From a virus, in IMG/VR virus record IMGVR_UViG_3300037108_000067, positions 1 to 34,258 of that record: a DNA stretch of 34,258 bases; one strand, given 5' to 3'. Below the pieces are notes generated by a model. That model searched no databases. It was not told the DNA's origin and saw only the letters and a list, made by a program, of their open reading frames with translations. A program made the translations under genes and the position numbers. How positions within the stretch are numbered: the stretch's first letter is position 1; every line of letters starts with the position of its first letter. Shown in pieces: positions 7,343-15,129 of this stretch.

Positions 7343-7820
7343 TTAGTTCCTTTCCGCCATGAGGCGTAAAATCTGCTTTACAACTGTGTCTGCTACAAAA
7401 GGTGCGTATCCATCCTTTACGATTTCTGCCAACAGATTCGTCCATTCTGCCACATTCTTCACAAACGTAGTAAGAAAGATTTTCAGCTTGGTCAACAAGC
7501 CCTCTGGTGTAATCATCGCCACCATCAGTATAGAAGCGAAGTCCAGCAAACTTTTCCTTGACCTGTGCTGCTACTACTTGTGGGCACCTTGTAGTGCCGG
7601 GAGGTGGCGTTTCGTATTGACCACTGCCGTCATTCTTGGCCACCCATTGAGGATTATCAATGTAGCCTTGGAGTTGACTACAGAGAGAGTCAAGCAGGGA
7701 GAACCAGCCATTTCCGACTGCAAGGCCCCAGTGAAGGCATGACTCCATTTCCGATTTGTTTCTATCACAAAAAATCTTAGGATATTTCTGGCAGAGGTAT
7801 TTATCTAATAGCGGGTGCAT
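7227..7820 (-). CDS. conserved phage protein with zinc-finger motif, 197 aa
   Basis: Begins MHPLLDKYLCQKYPKIF and has GWFSLLDSLCSQLQ, QVKEKFAGLRFY and a CEECG ... CSRHSC cluster (residues about 118-150). This is a familiar but uncharacterised protein family in phages and prophages of proteobacteria. The C-terminus is a basic coiled coil (ANRRRREKWANERWKR). Its ATG overlaps the TAA of the upstream gene by one base. Confidence 0.7.
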   Translation of the reverse strand: MHPLLDKYLCQKYPKIFCDRNKSEMESCLHWGLAVGNGWFSLLDSLCSQLQGYIDNPQWVAKNDGSGQYETPPPGTTRCPQVVAAQVKEKFAGLRFYTDGGDDYTRGLVDQAENLSYYVCEECGRMDESVGRNRKGWIRTFCSRHSCKADFTPHGGKELNGIWKQVKKDEANRRRREKWANERWKRLEEARKKSATV

Positions 7821-8020
7821 TATCTTGGCCCTGTGCTGTTGGTAACGTCAACGTTAGCTTCAACGTTTTTTCGTATGGCCGCAACAATGCTTGACTTTAG
7901 TGCTGCTGGATCAAACTTTGTATCGGTGTAAAAATTGAAATCATCAAGCACCGCTAACACATCGTTGGCGGCAGCCTCATAATTTGCTTGTGATTGTGTA
8001 GTTGAAGAAATTGTATTCAT
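7820..8020 (-). CDS. hypothetical protein, 66 aa
   Basis: A 66-residue Ala/Asn/Thr-rich protein (MNTISSTTQSQANYEAAAND). It is the first gene of operon 8020-6516, expressed from a consensus promoter whose -10 box is only 6 bases before the ATG. No family recognised. Confidence 0.7.
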   Translation of the reverse strand: MNTISSTTQSQANYEAAANDVLAVLDDFNFYTDTKFDPAALKSSIVAAIRKNVEANVDVTNSTGPR

Positions 8021-8026
8021 GGTGGA

Positions 8027-8054
8027 ATTATACCACCATGAACCACTTAGTCAA
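8027..8054 (-). promoter_or_regulatory. sigma70-type promoter, leaderless layout
   Basis: TTGACT at 8049-8054, 16-base spacer, TATAAT at 8027-8032, 6 bases (TCCACC) and ATG at 8020. Exactly this spacing puts the transcription start on the A of ATG. Confidence 0.8.
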
Positions 8055-8058
8055 CTTT

Positions 8059-8649
8059 TTATAGAAGTCGTTTTGTGTAGTGTTTTCGCCTATCATCTAA
8101 TAAAACTTCTTCTTTATCATATCTATCTTGACAGAAATCTACTACTTTCTGGCAAATAGAAACAAAATATTTTTCATTGAAAATGTTTTTTATCCTATTC
8201 ACATCCTTATGTATCCACTGAATATTTTCTATTGTATAACCTTTTGTGGAGTCAATTCTATCTAAAGATGCTGTCCATTCTGTATCTGTTCCATACAGAG
8301 GAAGGCGAATATCCATTCCTGTCAAATTACATTTCCTATTTTGTTTAAGAAACATCTTGTAAGCATCCTCTCTGCTTACAAGATGTTTCATATTCCTTTT
8401 CTTTGCGTTCCATTTAATTTTATTCCAGAATACTTCGGGCAATTCTTCCTTATAAATATCCTTTGTGTGTTTGGCACAATAGACACATTTTGTGCTATAT
8501 CCTTTTGTTAAATAATATGTCGGCACCTTTGACGTTCTACCACATTTACATTGGCACAACCAATATCTATTGCCTCTTTTATTAGGTAATTGTTTTAATA
8601 CTGTCCAGTAATTAAATGATTTTCCTTCTAATTTAAAATCGTTTTCCAT
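8059..8649 (-). CDS. HNH endonuclease (homing type), 196 aa
   Basis: The N-terminus has a zinc-binding CQCKCGRTSKV ... CVYCAKH segment. The C-terminal half, with CNLTGMDIRLP, SLDRIDSTKGYTIENIQWIHKDVNRIKN, is characteristic of HNH proteins related to phage Mob/homing enzymes. It is AT-rich relative to its neighbours and lies between two phage operons. No MGRK gene precedes it. A perfect 17-bp inverted repeat lies inside the gene. Confidence 0.75.
   Translation of the reverse strand: MENDFKLEGKSFNYWTVLKQLPNKRGNRYWLCQCKCGRTSKVPTYYLTKGYSTKCVYCAKHTKDIYKEELPEVFWNKIKWNAKKRNMKHLVSREDAYKMFLKQNRKCNLTGMDIRLPLYGTDTEWTASLDRIDSTKGYTIENIQWIHKDVNRIKNIFNEKYFVSICQKVVDFCQDRYDKEEVLLDDRRKHYTKRLL
8349..8389. repeat. 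perfect 17-bp inverted repeat with 7-base loop
   Basis: GAAACATCTTGTAAGCA at 8349-8365 is the exact reverse complement of 8373-8389, with TCCTCTC between. It lies wholly inside the HNH coding region and is not followed by a T-run, so it is not a usual terminator. Confidence 0.85.
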
Positions 8650-8703
8650 AAATGTACATAGTGCCCATTATAGGAAAAGAATTAAAAACTTAATGAATAG
8701 TGG

Positions 8704-9399
8704 CTATTTTTTATGGTGATCGCCACTAACGAATATGGATTTTTTATTCATTATAGCTAATACTTCGCTCGTGGATAAAGGTTTTGAAAAACCATCCCAT
8801 CCAACATCTAAAATTTTAGATTGTAAATTATCAGCCTGTGAGAAAGGTAAGCCATAGTGAGAATGGCCACAAACCATTTTCGCACCATCGCTCATATGGT
8901 TAAATACGTGAACAGGATAATGTGAAACACAGAAGTAGTGGCCATCCACACTGATTTCAGCGTAGTTTCCAAGCAACACTACGTTCTTGTAGCGGAAAGG
9001 ATAAACTTCAATTTCTTCTGCCGGAGTCCATCCGTCAAGGGGGGCAGAAAATGCTTCACTATTGGCCTTCAAAGCCTTATCAAGTTCCCTGCGATAGACT
9101 TTCCACAGCGGGTTGTTGTGGTTACCCCAAAGCATGAAGATGGTTTGACACTGAATTCTTGCTAACAAGCTGTTCAGGCCATTTTCCTCAGTGTTGAGAC
9201 AAAAATCGCCAAGGTGGATAAGAATGTCGCCGGGGCGAACAATCTCATTGATTTTGTTGATAACAAAACTGGTATGCTCTTCGGAACTCTTGTGTCCTCT
9301 GACTTCATACACAAAATCTCTGTTGTGGTTTAGGTGGGTATCTGATACCCAGTAAACCTTCTGGTTGTCAGTTTGTTTGAGTTTTAGCACTCTATTCAT
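8704..9399 (-). CDS. metallophosphoesterase, 231 aa
   Basis: Calcineurin-like phosphoesterase motifs appear in order: SDTHLNH (about 19-25), HLGDF (62-66), GNHN (94-97), SHYPVH (about 160-165) and CGHSHYG (about 178-184). These give the two-metal site used in phosphodiester or phosphomonoester hydrolysis. Substrate unknown. The ATG lies inside the end of the 47-aa gene upstream, so both share the promoter at 9545-9572. Confidence 0.85.
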   Translation of the reverse strand: MNRVLKLKQTDNQKVYWVSDTHLNHNRDFVYEVRGHKSSEEHTSFVINKINEIVRPGDILIHLGDFCLNTEENGLNSLLARIQCQTIFMLWGNHNNPLWKVYRRELDKALKANSEAFSAPLDGWTPAEEIEVYPFRYKNVVLLGNYAEISVDGHYFCVSHYPVHVFNHMSDGAKMVCGHSHYGLPFSQADNLQSKILDVGWDGFSKPLSTSEVLAIMNKKSIFVSGDHHKK

Positions 9400-9535
9400 T
9401 GTATCCGTTTCTGTAAGCCCTGTGCTTACTTCTATTTTTGTTTTTGTTAAATGGGTTTCGATAAGGCTTTTTCAACCTTTTATCGTTGCTACCTAATTGG
9501 TAGGCTTTTATGATGGCTTCAGACTCTTTGCTCAT
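9392..9535 (-). CDS. small basic protein, 47 aa
   Basis: MSKESEAIIKAYQLGSNDKR then a basic, Asn/Arg-rich tail (NPFNKNKNRSKHRAYRNGY). It overlaps the phosphoesterase start by 8 bases and follows a consensus promoter with 9 bases to ATG. No family recognised, but context and coupling support a real gene. Confidence 0.65.
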   Translation of the reverse strand: MSKESEAIIKAYQLGSNDKRLKKPYRNPFNKNKNRSKHRAYRNGYNE

Positions 9536-9544
9536 CTTCTATCT

Positions 9545-9572
9545 ATGATACTACAACTACATAAAAAGTCAA
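9545..9572 (-). promoter_or_regulatory. sigma70-type promoter
   Basis: GGGC-TTGACT (9567-9572), 16-base spacer starting TTTTAT, TATCAT (9545-9550), then 9 bases to the ATG at 9535. Confidence 0.7.
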
Positions 9573-9596
9573 GCCCTTGACATTTTATTTGTAATC

Positions 9597-9751
9597 GGTT
9601 ATATTTATAGCTTCCAAAATAAAACCACTGGTGAAGTTTTTACTGGAACGCAATATCATTTTAGAAAAAACATAGCCTTGGTGGATATGTATGTAATCTT
9701 GTGACCGGAAAGCGAAAATCTCACAAAAATTGGATATTACTTGCTAAGTAA
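9597..9751 (+). pseudogene. remnant of a homing-endonuclease C-terminal domain, frameshifted
   Basis: The plus strand reads GYIYSFQNKTTGEVFTGTQ then HFRKN in one frame and, after a shift near 9690, NLVTGKRKSHKNWILLAK ending in TAA at 9749-9751. The two parts align with the C-terminal modules of the GIY-YIG proteins at 24038 and 29623 (TIYIFKNIETGYIFVGT; LIRGILPSYKKWIIL). No start or catalytic domain remains. It abuts the 3' end of the exonuclease gene in convergent orientation, the same position favoured by the intact endonucleases. Confidence 0.65.
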
Positions 9752-10345
9752 TAATTCTCTCAATTTTAGGAAAACCTGAAAAGTAAGTTTGGTATCGTAT
9801 TCAGCAGAATGACATTCGTTTTCATCCACCGGCACATCAAAGTATTTAGCGATGGAAGTCAAACTTCCACTTACAGACTCAGGAAACAAATCACAAGCCT
9901 TTAGGAATTGACATACCGCTGAGGTATCCAGCTTCCTGTAAGAAGTGAAAATTTCCCAAGTAGCCTTGTTCATCAGGTGATAGCAAATCCACTCAACGTC
10001 GCCGTAAACTCCGTGGCCAACGATAGTAGCTTTGTTACTAGCATTTTCAGTTCTTGTTCCACCTGACTGGGGAACGCCGATGCCAGTAATTGATTGAAGC
10101 CACTTGTAAAGCTTGGTGCCGGCTTCCTTGTAGGTAATCGCTTTGATATCGTGAACAACAAGGTCAATCTTGTTGACATTCATCGCTTCAGCACAAACCC
10201 GATAAATGCCGTCGTCTGGCTTCAAATACAGGTAAAGGTCGCCGATAACGTTAAAGGCGTCGTCTGTAGCCATCAAATAGAGGGTAAGTAGAGAATATTT
10301 CTCCCTTTCCAGACCGCCCATTTCATTATCTAAGAAAATATACAT
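9737..10345 (-). CDS. DEDDh-type 3'-5' exonuclease, 202 aa
   Basis: Motifs of the DnaQ/RNase T exonuclease family are present: LDNEMGG (DxE, residues 5-11), VGHGVYGDVEW (Exo II, around residue 105) and CHSAEYDTKLT (Exo III HxxxxD near 180). It probably trims DNA or RNA 3' ends. The start is the ATG at 10345, which lies 12 bases after the end of the -10 box on the minus strand path TAATAT, 6 bases, ATG. The upstream TTG reading is therefore rejected. Confidence 0.8.
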   Translation of the reverse strand: MYIFLDNEMGGLEREKYSLLTLYLMATDDAFNVIGDLYLYLKPDDGIYRVCAEAMNVNKIDLVVHDIKAITYKEAGTKLYKWLQSITGIGVPQSGGTRTENASNKATIVGHGVYGDVEWICYHLMNKATWEIFTSYRKLDTSAVCQFLKACDLFPESVSGSLTSIAKYFDVPVDENECHSAEYDTKLTFQVFLKLRELLLSK

Positions 10346-10351
10346 TAGCAA

Positions 10352-10379
10352 ATATTACCACACAATAAAAAAAAGTCAA
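10352..10379 (-). promoter_or_regulatory. sigma70-type promoter, leaderless layout
   Basis: GGC-TTGACT (10374-10379), 16-base spacer beginning with a T-run, TAATAT (10352-10357), 6 bases, ATG at 10345. The spacing fixes the exonuclease start. Confidence 0.75.
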
Positions 10380-10414
10380 GCCTCATATTTTATTGCCGTT
10401 TCTACTTTTTTGTT

Positions 10415-10423
10415 TATACTTAT
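10415..10423 (+). promoter_or_regulatory. TATACTTAT start-proximal motif
   Basis: TATACTTAT, 4 bases, ATG at 10428. A TTGCCG 16 bases upstream could serve as a weak -35 for TATACT. Confidence 0.45.
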
Positions 10424-10427
10424 ATGT

Positions 10428-10583
10428 ATGGGCAGAAAACTAATATACAAAACAAATGAAGAGCAACTTGAAGCCAGACGAAAAAGACAATTGCGGTATT
10501 ACTACCGAAACAGCGAAATCCTCAAACGAAAGCGAATGGAAAGATACTGGAAAAATAAAAGAGAGAAAGCGAAGAAAGTATAG
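10428..10583 (+). CDS. MGRK-family small basic protein (ORF1 of LAGLIDADG cassette), 51 aa
   Basis: MGRKLIYKTNEEQLEARRKR then LRYYYRN ... RMERYWKNKREKAKK. It is clearly related to the protein at 5506 (same first four residues, KT-x-EEQL, YY-x2-N spacing, length 51). The LAGLIDADG gene starts 28 bases inside it in the +1 frame, exactly as the HNH gene does in the 5506 locus. This gene carries the start-proximal motif; the nuclease has none. Confidence 0.7.
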   Translation: MGRKLIYKTNEEQLEARRKRQLRYYYRNSEILKRKRMERYWKNKREKAKKV

Positions 10584-11235
10584 CAAAATAAACTTAAATT
10601 ATTTTGAGGATATAGATACTGATGAAAAAGCATATTTTCTTGGTCTTTTAGCCTCTGACGGTAACATTTCAAAATATTCTATTAGAATATCTTTACAAGA
10701 AAAAGATGGATATATTTTAGAAAAATATTCAAACAGAATAGTAGGCGAAAATTGTATAAAACTATACAAAACTAATCACGGAACGACTACTAGTAATTTT
10801 AGAGTTACCAGCCGGAAAATGGTCAGCGATATAAGTAAATGGGGTATCCTACCAAACAAAACTTTTTATTTAGATATACCTATAGAGACATTCAGCGAAA
10901 CTTTATTCAAGTCATTTTTATTAGGATTAACGGATGGTGATGGCTCTATATACTATAGCACCACTCACAAAAAATATACATATTTAACATATAAGCTTTG
11001 TTGTGTTGACCCTCTATGCTCGAAAATAATTAATCGCCTTCAATCTTATTTTTCAGACATTAAAATGCAAAATAATGTAATTCAATGTAATAATAATAAG
11101 CAAATTAAAGAAATTAGGATAGGAAAACAAAAAAGCGTTATTGACTTCCTTAGTTGGATTTATGATACAAAATTAGATATATTTTTACAAAGGAAAAAAG
11201 AAAAATATACCAACTTTATTCGTAATCTTCCCTAG
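10456..11235 (+). CDS. LAGLIDADG homing endonuclease, 259 aa
   Basis: Two degenerate LAGLIDADG helices are visible: FLGLLASDGN (about 60-69) and LLGLTDGDGS (about 154-163), the second with the acidic residue typical of the active site. It is a two-repeat, single-chain enzyme of usual length. Codons 1-43 overlap the MGRK gene in the +1 frame. Its 3' end overlaps the 3' end of the DNA ligase gene by 20 bases in convergent orientation, so the insertion point lies at the end of the ligase. It is markedly AT-rich. Confidence 0.85.
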   Translation: MKSNLKPDEKDNCGITTETAKSSNESEWKDTGKIKERKRRKYSKINLNYFEDIDTDEKAYFLGLLASDGNISKYSIRISLQEKDGYILEKYSNRIVGENCIKLYKTNHGTTTSNFRVTSRKMVSDISKWGILPNKTFYLDIPIETFSETLFKSFLLGLTDGDGSIYYSTTHKKYTYLTYKLCCVDPLCSKIINRLQSYFSDIKMQNNVIQCNNNKQIKEIRIGKQKSVIDFLSWIYDTKLDIFLQRKKEKYTNFIRNLP

Positions 11236-12361
11236 CCCAAGCAACTATCACTGGAAAACGAGGAATACCATCTCCTGTGAGATTTTGAAAACGCACCGTA
11301 GCAGATTTTCCAATATAATCACTTTTATTTCTTAAAATCTCTTTATATTGGTCCTCATTACCACGAGCATTTGAGTCGAAAGTTTTTCCATTATCCATTT
11401 GAAGTTTAGCATATCCCATCATACCACTTCTATTGCCTATACCCTCAACAATATCAACAACCTTCGCTTCTATATCTGTAAACAATTTATATTTTAGTAA
11501 ATTTTTACTCCTTTTATTTTCATAAAGACCATCAGGAGTATTTATCATAGCACCCTCAAATCCGTGTTGGAGCCATTCTTGTAGAGCCTTTTCTATTTCG
11601 GCTTCACTATAAACTAATTTATGAATACAAAGCCTAATCCATTTATTATCTCTGAAATTTTCAATAATTAGTTTTTTCAGGTTTTTATAGCGATTGGAAA
11701 AATCGCCACCAATAGACGGACAATCAAAAATCCAATATTGAAGTGCCTCAGCATCTTTTATATCCTCAGGAGAAGGTTTCGTTTTCTTAGCCAAAGAAAT
11801 CAACTTCTCAAAATCGGCACTTAACGTATGCGTATAAATCTCACCATCCAAAATAAGATTTTTATCAGCAATAAAAAGCTTCTGTAATTCTTTACCAATA
11901 TGGGGAAAAGAAATAAATCTTTTACCATTACGGGAAAAACAGCCATCCTTAGTGAATACACAGCGAACGCCGTCGAGTTTTGGACTAATCCAAACGCCTT
12001 TCGATAGATCTACCTTATCCTTATAATCCAACCACTTGTGAGCTAATACAGGCTGGAAATACTGAAAGCTATCAACGTCTTTGACGTTATCGAAATAGCC
12101 AGTCTCACGTTGCTTCTTGTATTTAGCTTTGACTTCCTTGGTGGCTTGGTCAACTGCCGTGGTTTCGTTAGCTTGTCCAACGTTCTTAGGGTCAGCAGTC
12201 GTCCACTCTGTAATAATAAATTGCCCACCTTGAGTTCCTGAATGTGTTCGGTATTGAGCATTATCTTGTTCCATAAACCACACTCTTATTTTGCCTTTAG
12301 TATCACGGCTATAAAGAGGTAGATATGTTCGTTTTACACTCAAATCGAAGAAATTATTCAT
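11216..12361 (-). CDS. ATP-dependent DNA ligase with WGR-like N-terminus, 381 aa
   Basis: The first 90 residues resemble a WGR domain (YSRDTKGKIRVWFMEQD; QATKEVKAKYKKQRETGY). The nucleotidyltransferase domain follows: motif I SPKLDGVRC (AMP-binding Lys, about residue 128), LILDGEIYTH (motif III-like), HGFEGAMI (motif IV), LLKYK (motif V), then an OB-type end (VRFQNLTGDGIPRFP). It seals nicks in DNA. The half nearest the endonuclease is more AT-rich than the N-terminal part, consistent with replacement by co-conversion. Confidence 0.85.
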   Translation of the reverse strand: MNNFFDLSVKRTYLPLYSRDTKGKIRVWFMEQDNAQYRTHSGTQGGQFIITEWTTADPKNVGQANETTAVDQATKEVKAKYKKQRETGYFDNVKDVDSFQYFQPVLAHKWLDYKDKVDLSKGVWISPKLDGVRCVFTKDGCFSRNGKRFISFPHIGKELQKLFIADKNLILDGEIYTHTLSADFEKLISLAKKTKPSPEDIKDAEALQYWIFDCPSIGGDFSNRYKNLKKLIIENFRDNKWIRLCIHKLVYSEAEIEKALQEWLQHGFEGAMINTPDGLYENKRSKNLLKYKLFTDIEAKVVDIVEGIGNRSGMMGYAKLQMDNGKTFDSNARGNEDQYKEILRNKSDYIGKSATVRFQNLTGDGIPRFPVIVAWAREDYE

Positions 12362-12394
12362 ATAAGAAATTGCGGGTGGAGATTGTGTAGTTGA

Positions 12395-12580
12395 TTACTT
12401 TCCAATTTGACGCAAACGTTGATCTCCAATGCCTACATTTCGCCCCTTGCCATCAACAGTTCTGTTGCTGCTAGCAATATAACGAGCAACATTGTGTCCT
12501 TTGCCATCAAGCATCACACCATTGACTTGACGAGCAATTAGATGGCCTTTTCCGTCAATTATTGTTTTGTTTTTATCCAT
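12395..12580 (-). CDS. DGKGH-repeat protein, 61 aa
   Basis: Three copies of a short repeat: IIDGKGHLIARQVNG, MLDGKGHNVARYIAS, TVDGKGRNVGIGDQ, each 17-19 residues apart. I start at MDKNKTI because the promoter places transcription at the ATT or ATG immediately before it. The repeat suggests beta turns or a small beta-solenoid; function unknown. Confidence 0.65.
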   Translation of the reverse strand: MDKNKTIIDGKGHLIARQVNGVMLDGKGHNVARYIASSNRTVDGKGRNVGIGDQRLRQIGK

Positions 12581-12589
12581 AATGTAATA

Positions 12590-12617
12590 ATTATACTGCA
12601 CCTTATCAAAAAGTCAA
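12590..12617 (-). promoter_or_regulatory. sigma70-type promoter
   Basis: GGGC-TTGACT (12612-12617), 16-base spacer, TATAAT (12590-12595). Six bases later is ATT, then ATG at 12580. The -35 region also codes the last residues (GLTF) of the upstream gene. Confidence 0.75.
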
Positions 12618-12845
12618 GCCCCCACCTTTGCTTCCTTTCAAAATAACTTTTAGTAGTTTATCAAGATTGAAAAGCATATCCATCAGTTGTTGCGATGAAG
12701 CGTTACCTTCCTTAGCTTCTTTTTCCCATTTCTCAAAAGTAAAACGAAGTGTCAAAAAATCGCAACCGCCATTTCCATTGATAGCCATATCAATATCCAT
12801 CAACGCCTGTGATGGTTTAGACGGAATAAATTTGTCGTCTGCCAT
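12606..12845 (-). CDS. hypothetical helical protein, 79 aa
   Basis: MADDKFIPSKPSQALMDIDM then a helical segment (FEKWEKEAKEGNASSQQ; LFNLDKLLKVILKG). It lies 4 bases after the stop of the upstream gene and its C-terminal codons overlap the -35 box of the next promoter. No family recognised. Confidence 0.65.
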   Translation of the reverse strand: MADDKFIPSKPSQALMDIDMAINGNGGCDFLTLRFTFEKWEKEAKEGNASSQQLMDMLFNLDKLLKVILKGSKGGGLTF

Positions 12846-12849
12846 AAAT

Positions 12850-13068
12850 TTATTTGTATTTGTTTAGAACGTTCGATATTGCCATGCTATATGTTTTTGC
12901 TACACTCTCACAGCTTTTGATTTGATAAAGCGTATCCTCTATGAACTTCTTATCTTCAGCACTAATCTGTTTAGATAAGTTATCTTCCAAGACAAGCGTA
13001 TTCACTTCGGATACTTGAGTTTTGCCTTCTTGCCTTTGGCTATTATTGGAAGTGCTGTTGCCTATCAC
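12850..13068 (-). CDS. hypothetical protein, 72 aa (start uncertain)
   Basis: The convincing part is GNSTSNNSQRQEGKTQVSE followed by a helical C-terminus (AEDKKFIEDTLYQIKSCE). No ATG fits well; a GTG at 13068 preceded by ATATTTAT is my choice. Reading back to 13203 would overlap the methyltransferase by 79 bases. Function unknown. Confidence 0.45.
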   Translation of the reverse strand: MIGNSTSNNSQRQEGKTQVSEVNTLVLEDNLSKQISAEDKKFIEDTLYQIKSCESVAKTYSMAISNVLNKYK

Positions 13069-13124
13069 ATAAATATTTTTGCTTTTATTTCTTCTGATAC
13101 ATAGATATTCACTTAGAATAAGTA

Positions 13125-13976
13125 TCAGGTTTTTTCCATATCGGCAAGCTTCACGACTTGTAGCTCTGGTTTTTTCAAGCTGCAATGGAATGTAAAGGAA
13201 CAATCAAACGTCCTTTGAGAAACTGAAATGATAAAGAAATGTTTGGACAAATCCGCTTCAAGTTCTTCCACCGTCTGAACTTCCGTATATTGCCCATAGT
13301 GACAGGCGTAGTATCTTCCGTTGTCCTTACACCTGAAGCCTTTCACCCTTGAAATAGGAATGTCAGCTATTGTCGTAACGGTGAATATGCCGAAATCAGG
13401 GTAGAGAAGCTTTTCGATTTGTTCATAGTAATGGCGTCTTTGTTTGATTGACAAATGCTGGAACACATTACACGACACCACCAAACCAAACTTGCTGGCA
13501 GCTATATTGGGGGGTAGGGTGGAGCCATCCTCTCCCACCTGATAGACGCCTGATACTTTAGGATAAACGTCAACGCCTGCGTAAACAAGCTTGGTTTCCT
13601 TTTCAACGTATTCCTTTAGCATACCATAACCGGCACCAATATCCAACAATGGCATACCTTGGCAATTCCTATACAAGAGAACATAACTGAGGGCATTCAG
13701 ACTACAGGCCAAGCCAAAATTCTTCTCATTCACTGTCTGCTTTGTCTGTTCCTTTGTAACGCCAAAGGCAATGGCATCCTTAGCTAGTTCAGGGTTTTTC
13801 TCAATGTATTCCCAAAAGGAACAGCTATTGATATTATCGGGCGACAACAGGTCTATTTCTTGCTGGGTCAATCCACGTTTACTTACATCAATCTTGTAAT
13901 CCATGTAGGATTTTAGGTCAAGGATTTTGTAATTGCCTTCAATGATTTCCTTGAACTGGTCTATTTGCGTTATCAT
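13125..13976 (-). CDS. SAM-dependent methyltransferase, 283 aa
   Basis: A Rossmann methyltransferase: LLDIGAGYGMLKEYVEKE (SAM-binding motif I, about residues 109-126), VYAGVDVYPK (motif II acidic residue), LVVSCNVFQHLS (motif IV region). The target is not evident; no DNA-methylase NPPY motif is seen, so a small molecule, RNA or protein substrate is more likely. The ATG lies inside the 80-aa gene upstream (38-base overlap). Confidence 0.75.
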   Translation of the reverse strand: MITQIDQFKEIIEGNYKILDLKSYMDYKIDVSKRGLTQQEIDLLSPDNINSCSFWEYIEKNPELAKDAIAFGVTKEQTKQTVNEKNFGLACSLNALSYVLLYRNCQGMPLLDIGAGYGMLKEYVEKETKLVYAGVDVYPKVSGVYQVGEDGSTLPPNIAASKFGLVVSCNVFQHLSIKQRRHYYEQIEKLLYPDFGIFTVTTIADIPISRVKGFRCKDNGRYYACHYGQYTEVQTVEELEADLSKHFFIISVSQRTFDCSFTFHCSLKKPELQVVKLADMEKT

Positions 13977-14181
13977 AATTGTTTAATTTGTCGGTAAATA
14001 GCTGTTTGCGGTCCATGAGCCTCTTTAGATAGGGTAGTCCATACTTCTTCAACTTATCGGGCGGGTAATTCTCTATGCACCTATAGTAGCCTTCTATTTC
14101 AGCATCTAACCGCTGAATACAATGCTTCAACTCTGGTTTGGTCAGAGTGTCAATCTTCTTGAGTGCCTTATAGATTGTCAT
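13939..14181 (-). CDS. hypothetical helical protein, 80 aa
   Basis: MTIYKALKKIDTLTKPELKH, then LDAEIEGYYRCIENYPPDK and LKRLMDRKQLFTDKL: helical, probably a short coiled coil. It follows thyX after 20 bases and overlaps the methyltransferase start, so all three form one operon. No family recognised. Confidence 0.6.
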   Translation of the reverse strand: MTIYKALKKIDTLTKPELKHCIQRLDAEIEGYYRCIENYPPDKLKKYGLPYLKRLMDRKQLFTDKLNNYDNANRPVQGNH

Positions 14182-14201
14182 GTTTTATTTTTAATGGATT
14201 A

Positions 14202-14927
14202 TTATTCAACTAATTTCCATTTATATTTTTCATACGCTTCTATGGTCCACGGATATAATTGCTTAGCAATTTCAAGCATTGCTTTTGCGTATTCTCTTAT
14301 TTCCAATTGCGCATGTTCCTCAATACGAAGGCTAAAAAATCTTGTTAAATTGTTAAGGTCCCAGTTGGAATATATTTCAGTATAAAGATTTTGTGGAAGC
14401 AACATTCTAGCCATTTCTTTTGACACACCAATATCTAATAATTGTTTATATAATTGATATGATTTTTTACAGTGGTGAGATAAAGCTGATGATATATCAA
14501 AATAATCTACTAGAACGCCATCATAATTGTAAATAGGTATTTCTTTTTTGCTCAAATCTTCATCATTATTACTTCCTTGTTTATTTTTCGTATCTTGTTT
14601 TCGCCACTCTTTTGGAATATAAAACTCATCCACCATTTCAGTATATCTAGCAGATACTTGATTTAGTCGTTGGGTTCTATGCCTCACCATTTGTCCTTGG
14701 ACAAATAAAGGCAATTTTATATTATACGTTATTGAAACTTGTTCAAAGGGCGAAGTATGTTTGTTCTTCCAAAGATATGCCAACAGCTTTTTATCTTGGT
14801 CGTCCCCTTTAGAGGGCGACTTGTAAGAAATCCTAGCTGCCTCACAGATTCTCTCATCACTGCCCATGTGGTCAATGTAACGGACATAGCCGTGGTCCAA
14901 AACGTTTACTGTATAGCCTTTTTCCAT
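14202..14927 (-). CDS. thyX: flavin-dependent thymidylate synthase ThyX, 241 aa
   Basis: The ThyX signature RHR-x7-S is present as RHRTQRLNQVSARYTE (about residues 81-96), with the upstream FEQVSIT..I helix and downstream RFFSLR. It converts dUMP to dTMP using methylene-tetrahydrofolate, FAD and NADPH, for phage DNA synthesis. About 40 residues between the signature and YNYDGVL (KQDTKNKQGSNNDEDLS) are an insertion typical of variable ThyX loops. It begins 12 bases after the stop of the 49-aa membrane protein and is likely transcribed with it. Confidence 0.9.
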   Translation of the reverse strand: MEKGYTVNVLDHGYVRYIDHMGSDERICEAARISYKSPSKGDDQDKKLLAYLWKNKHTSPFEQVSITYNIKLPLFVQGQMVRHRTQRLNQVSARYTEMVDEFYIPKEWRKQDTKNKQGSNNDEDLSKKEIPIYNYDGVLVDYFDISSALSHHCKKSYQLYKQLLDIGVSKEMARMLLPQNLYTEIYSNWDLNNLTRFFSLRIEEHAQLEIREYAKAMLEIAKQLYPWTIEAYEKYKWKLVE

Positions 14928-14939
14928 TATCTATTGTAT

Positions 14940-15089
14940 CTAACTAACACTGGCCAATTCTTGTAAAAGGCTGTAGAGTGTAGAGTCTTGAAAGTCGTCA
15001 AGCGATGCCAACAGTAGAATGGCCATCGGTATAACGGTGATTATACAGAAAGCGAACAGCCCAAGGATTGCTATTTTCTTGTATTTCAT
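14940..15089 (-). CDS. small membrane protein, 49 aa
   Basis: MKYKKIAILGLFAFCIITVI then PMAILLLASLDDFQD: a basic N-terminus and one long hydrophobic segment, so a single-pass inner-membrane protein. It is the first gene of the thyX operon and has a consensus promoter 8 bases before its ATG. Function unknown. Confidence 0.65.
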   Translation of the reverse strand: MKYKKIAILGLFAFCIITVIPMAILLLASLDDFQDSTLYSLLQELASVS

Positions 15090-15097
15090 CTACCCAT

Positions 15098-15125
15098 ATT
15101 ATATATGACAAAGGGTAGAAGTCAA
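15098..15125 (-). promoter_or_regulatory. sigma70-type promoter of thyX operon
   Basis: GGGC-TTGACT (15120-15125), 16-base spacer, TATAAT (15098-15103), 8 bases, ATG at 15089. Confidence 0.8.
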
Positions 15126-15129
15126 GCCC

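Noticed and set aside
13069-13203. N-terminal extension of the 72-aa gene
   Set aside because: It would overlap the methyltransferase end by 79 bases with unlikely composition.
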